DNA from: an uncultured Lachnospiraceae bacterium
Lineage (GTDB): Bacteria > Bacillota > Clostridia > Lachnospirales > Lachnospiraceae
Direction of reading: 5' to 3'
Assembly (NCBI GenBank): GCA_905236365.1
Contig: CAJOPP010000073.1
Location: forward strand, 1 to 6,233
Length of the DNA: 6,233 nucleotides
Shown here: positions 5,380 to 6,233 of the stretch, piece by piece
How the letters are laid out: each line of letters begins with the position of its first letter
How positions within the stretch are numbered: the stretch's first letter is position 1
Made by a program: the position numbers and the translations under genes
Notes under the pieces: model-generated
What the model saw: only the letters and a program-made list of their open reading frames with translations
Told to the model about the DNA's origin: nothing
Databases searched by the model: none

Positions 5380-5826
5380 CTATATCTGCTCAATCCGAAT
5401 GCATCTATAATCAAATCCTTTTTCCAACTGCTTCTCAATGATAACATTCGTATAATGTTCCGGCAATATATCTGCAATCTTCTCTGCCCATTCAATCAGA
5501 CATGCTCCATCTCCATAAACCATATCTGCAAATCCAATTTCTTCCATCTCCTCTGAATCTTCAATCCGATAAACATCAAAATGATAAAAAGGCATCCTGC
5601 CTTCATCGTATTCATGTACAATTGTAAACGTGGGACTGCTTACACTCTCTTCTATGCCAAGACCTTTTGCAAACCCCTGAGAAAACAATGTTTTTCCAAC
5701 TCCCAGATCTCCTGTCAGACATATTACGGTTCCAGCCTCCGCCTGTCCACCAAGTTTGCAGGCTATCCGAAACGTATCTTCCGGGCTAAAACTATCGTAC
5801 TTCATAATTTGTATCAAACCTCTCAT
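5380..5826 (-). CDS. tsaE: t6A complex ATPase TsaE
   Basis: TsaE (YjeE) is a P-loop ATPase that binds the TsaB-TsaD dimer and is needed for repeated rounds of t6A formation. The 148 residues are the usual length. The Walker A motif GDLGVGKT (39-46) is followed by SSPTFTIVHEY (63-73), the family signature HFDVYRI (82-88), EEIGF (95-99) and the late IEWAEKIADILP (111-122), where the conserved tryptophan sits. ATG 5826 begins two bases after the stop of the upstream YcxB-like gene but has only a weak ribosome site. ATG 5805 (MKYDSFSPEDT) fits the family start better and has AGAGG about 13 bases upstream, so the first seven residues are uncertain. It is the first of the t6A genes in the direction of transcription. 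Confidence 0.97.
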   Translation of the reverse strand: MRGLIQIMKYDSFSPEDTFRIACKLGGQAEAGTVICLTGDLGVGKTLFSQGFAKGLGIEESVSSPTFTIVHEYDEGRMPFYHFDVYRIEDSEEMEEIGFADMVYGDGACLIEWAEKIADILPEHYTNVIIEKQLEKGFDYRCIRIEQI

Positions 5827-5828
5827 TC

Positions 5829-6233
5829 TTAACCATTCTTGTGTTTTTGCTTTCTGATGGATCCTTTTAATCGAATATTGGTTTCTTCTATGTATTGAAT
5901 CACTCTTTGATTGAACACATCACTGCCAATACCAATCTCTTTTTTAGGAAAAATAAATGCATGCACCCTATTCGTATAAATCAAATATTGTGATCTCGTT
6001 TCAACCAGTTTCACAAAATGATCCCATGTTACAGTCTGACTGACTTCCTCTTGTGATACCGTAATACCGGATTGGTCTATCTGGTAAAACAACGGTTTCT
6101 GATAGGACGGATTCCTCTTTGCCTGTCCACCTGCACGTACATATAACATAATCGGATAAATCAAAATATACCATGCTGCAACCAGTGTCAGGACCGTTTT
6201 GGACTGATCAGACAAAGAATGAAATGACACAAT
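5829..6233 (-). CDS. YcxB-like membrane protein, 5' end outside window
   Basis: The frame stays open to the right edge, so the N-terminus is missing. A GTG at 6230 could be read as a start, but the codon before it is open and the truncated topology suggests a start further upstream. The visible 134 codons begin with a hydrophobic segment (VLTLVAAWYILIYPIMLYV), followed by a soluble domain: FYQIDQSGITVSQEEVSQTVTWDHFVKLVET, YLIYTNRVHAFIFPKKE, then a basic tail RKQKHKNG. The Gly-Ile-x-Val, Thr-x-x-Trp, Tyr-x-Tyr and Phe-Pro-Lys-Lys landmarks are those of the YcxB-like C-terminal domain, which normally follows two membrane segments. Its role is not known, and none is evident from the context. The stop is two bases from tsaE, so they are probably cotranscribed. 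Confidence 0.78.
   Translation of the reverse strand: MVSFHSLSDQSKTVLTLVAAWYILIYPIMLYVRAGGQAKRNPSYQKPLFYQIDQSGITVSQEEVSQTVTWDHFVKLVETRSQYLIYTNRVHAFIFPKKEIGIGSDVFNQRVIQYIEETNIRLKGSIRKQKHKNG

Noticed and set aside
5142..5441. 99-codon plus-strand frame opposite tsaB and tsaE
   Set aside because: Antisense to two fully recognised genes, with a low-complexity Ser/Leu/Pro-rich composition typical of a shadow frame. The same applies to the other plus-strand frames, for example 19-327, 1078-1317, 1970-2188, 3031-3225, 3628-3810, 4492-4749 and 5581-5832.
1..6233. CRISPR array, insertion sequence, phage or other mobile element
   Set aside because: No regularly spaced repeats, transposase, integrase or attachment-site duplication is visible. 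The left-edge tRNA-Ser could be an integration site, but its 3' end is outside the window.

Overview
The window looks like chromosomal DNA from a low-GC Gram-positive anaerobe of the class Clostridia, most likely Lachnospiraceae. This is inferred from the AT-rich composition, the tsaE-tsaB-rimI ... tsaD order, the protein sequences and the style of the tRNA-Ser. It is not a database result. Every supported gene lies on the minus strand, so transcription runs from high to low coordinates.

In transcription order: a truncated YcxB-like membrane protein (5829-6233), tsaE (5380-5826), tsaB (4618-5331), rimI (4173-4616), a previously hidden 36-residue reading frame (4066-4176), a small four-cysteine zinc-ribbon protein (3851-4066) and rnz, encoding RNase Z (2914-3825). 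After a 233-base gap with strong inverted repeats come a membrane-anchored protein of unknown function (2078-2674) and tsaD (1052-2077). After a 204-base gap with a candidate promoter comes ispD (128-847), and last a tRNA-Ser(UGA) cut by the left edge (1-73) with its own consensus-like promoter.

The unifying theme is tRNA maturation. TsaB, TsaD and TsaE form the bacterial complex that transfers threonylcarbamoyl to A37 of ANN-decoding tRNAs (t6A), using threonylcarbamoyl-AMP made by TsaC/YwlC, which is not in this window. RimI is the acetyltransferase commonly found beside them. RNase Z trims tRNA 3' ends. IspD belongs to the MEP isoprenoid pathway and is probably a separate transcription unit. 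The tRNA-Ser has A36 and so is not expected to be a t6A substrate.

Junctions from tsaE to rnz are tight: TGA-T-ATG, a 4-base TTGA overlap, a 1-base TGATG overlap and gaps of 25-48 bases. The unknown gene abuts tsaD as TAAATG. No convincing intrinsic terminator is visible anywhere. The most unusual items are the 36-codon frame fitting exactly between rimI and the zinc-ribbon gene, and the cluster of hairpins at 2699-2795 in the probable leader of the unknown membrane-protein gene.
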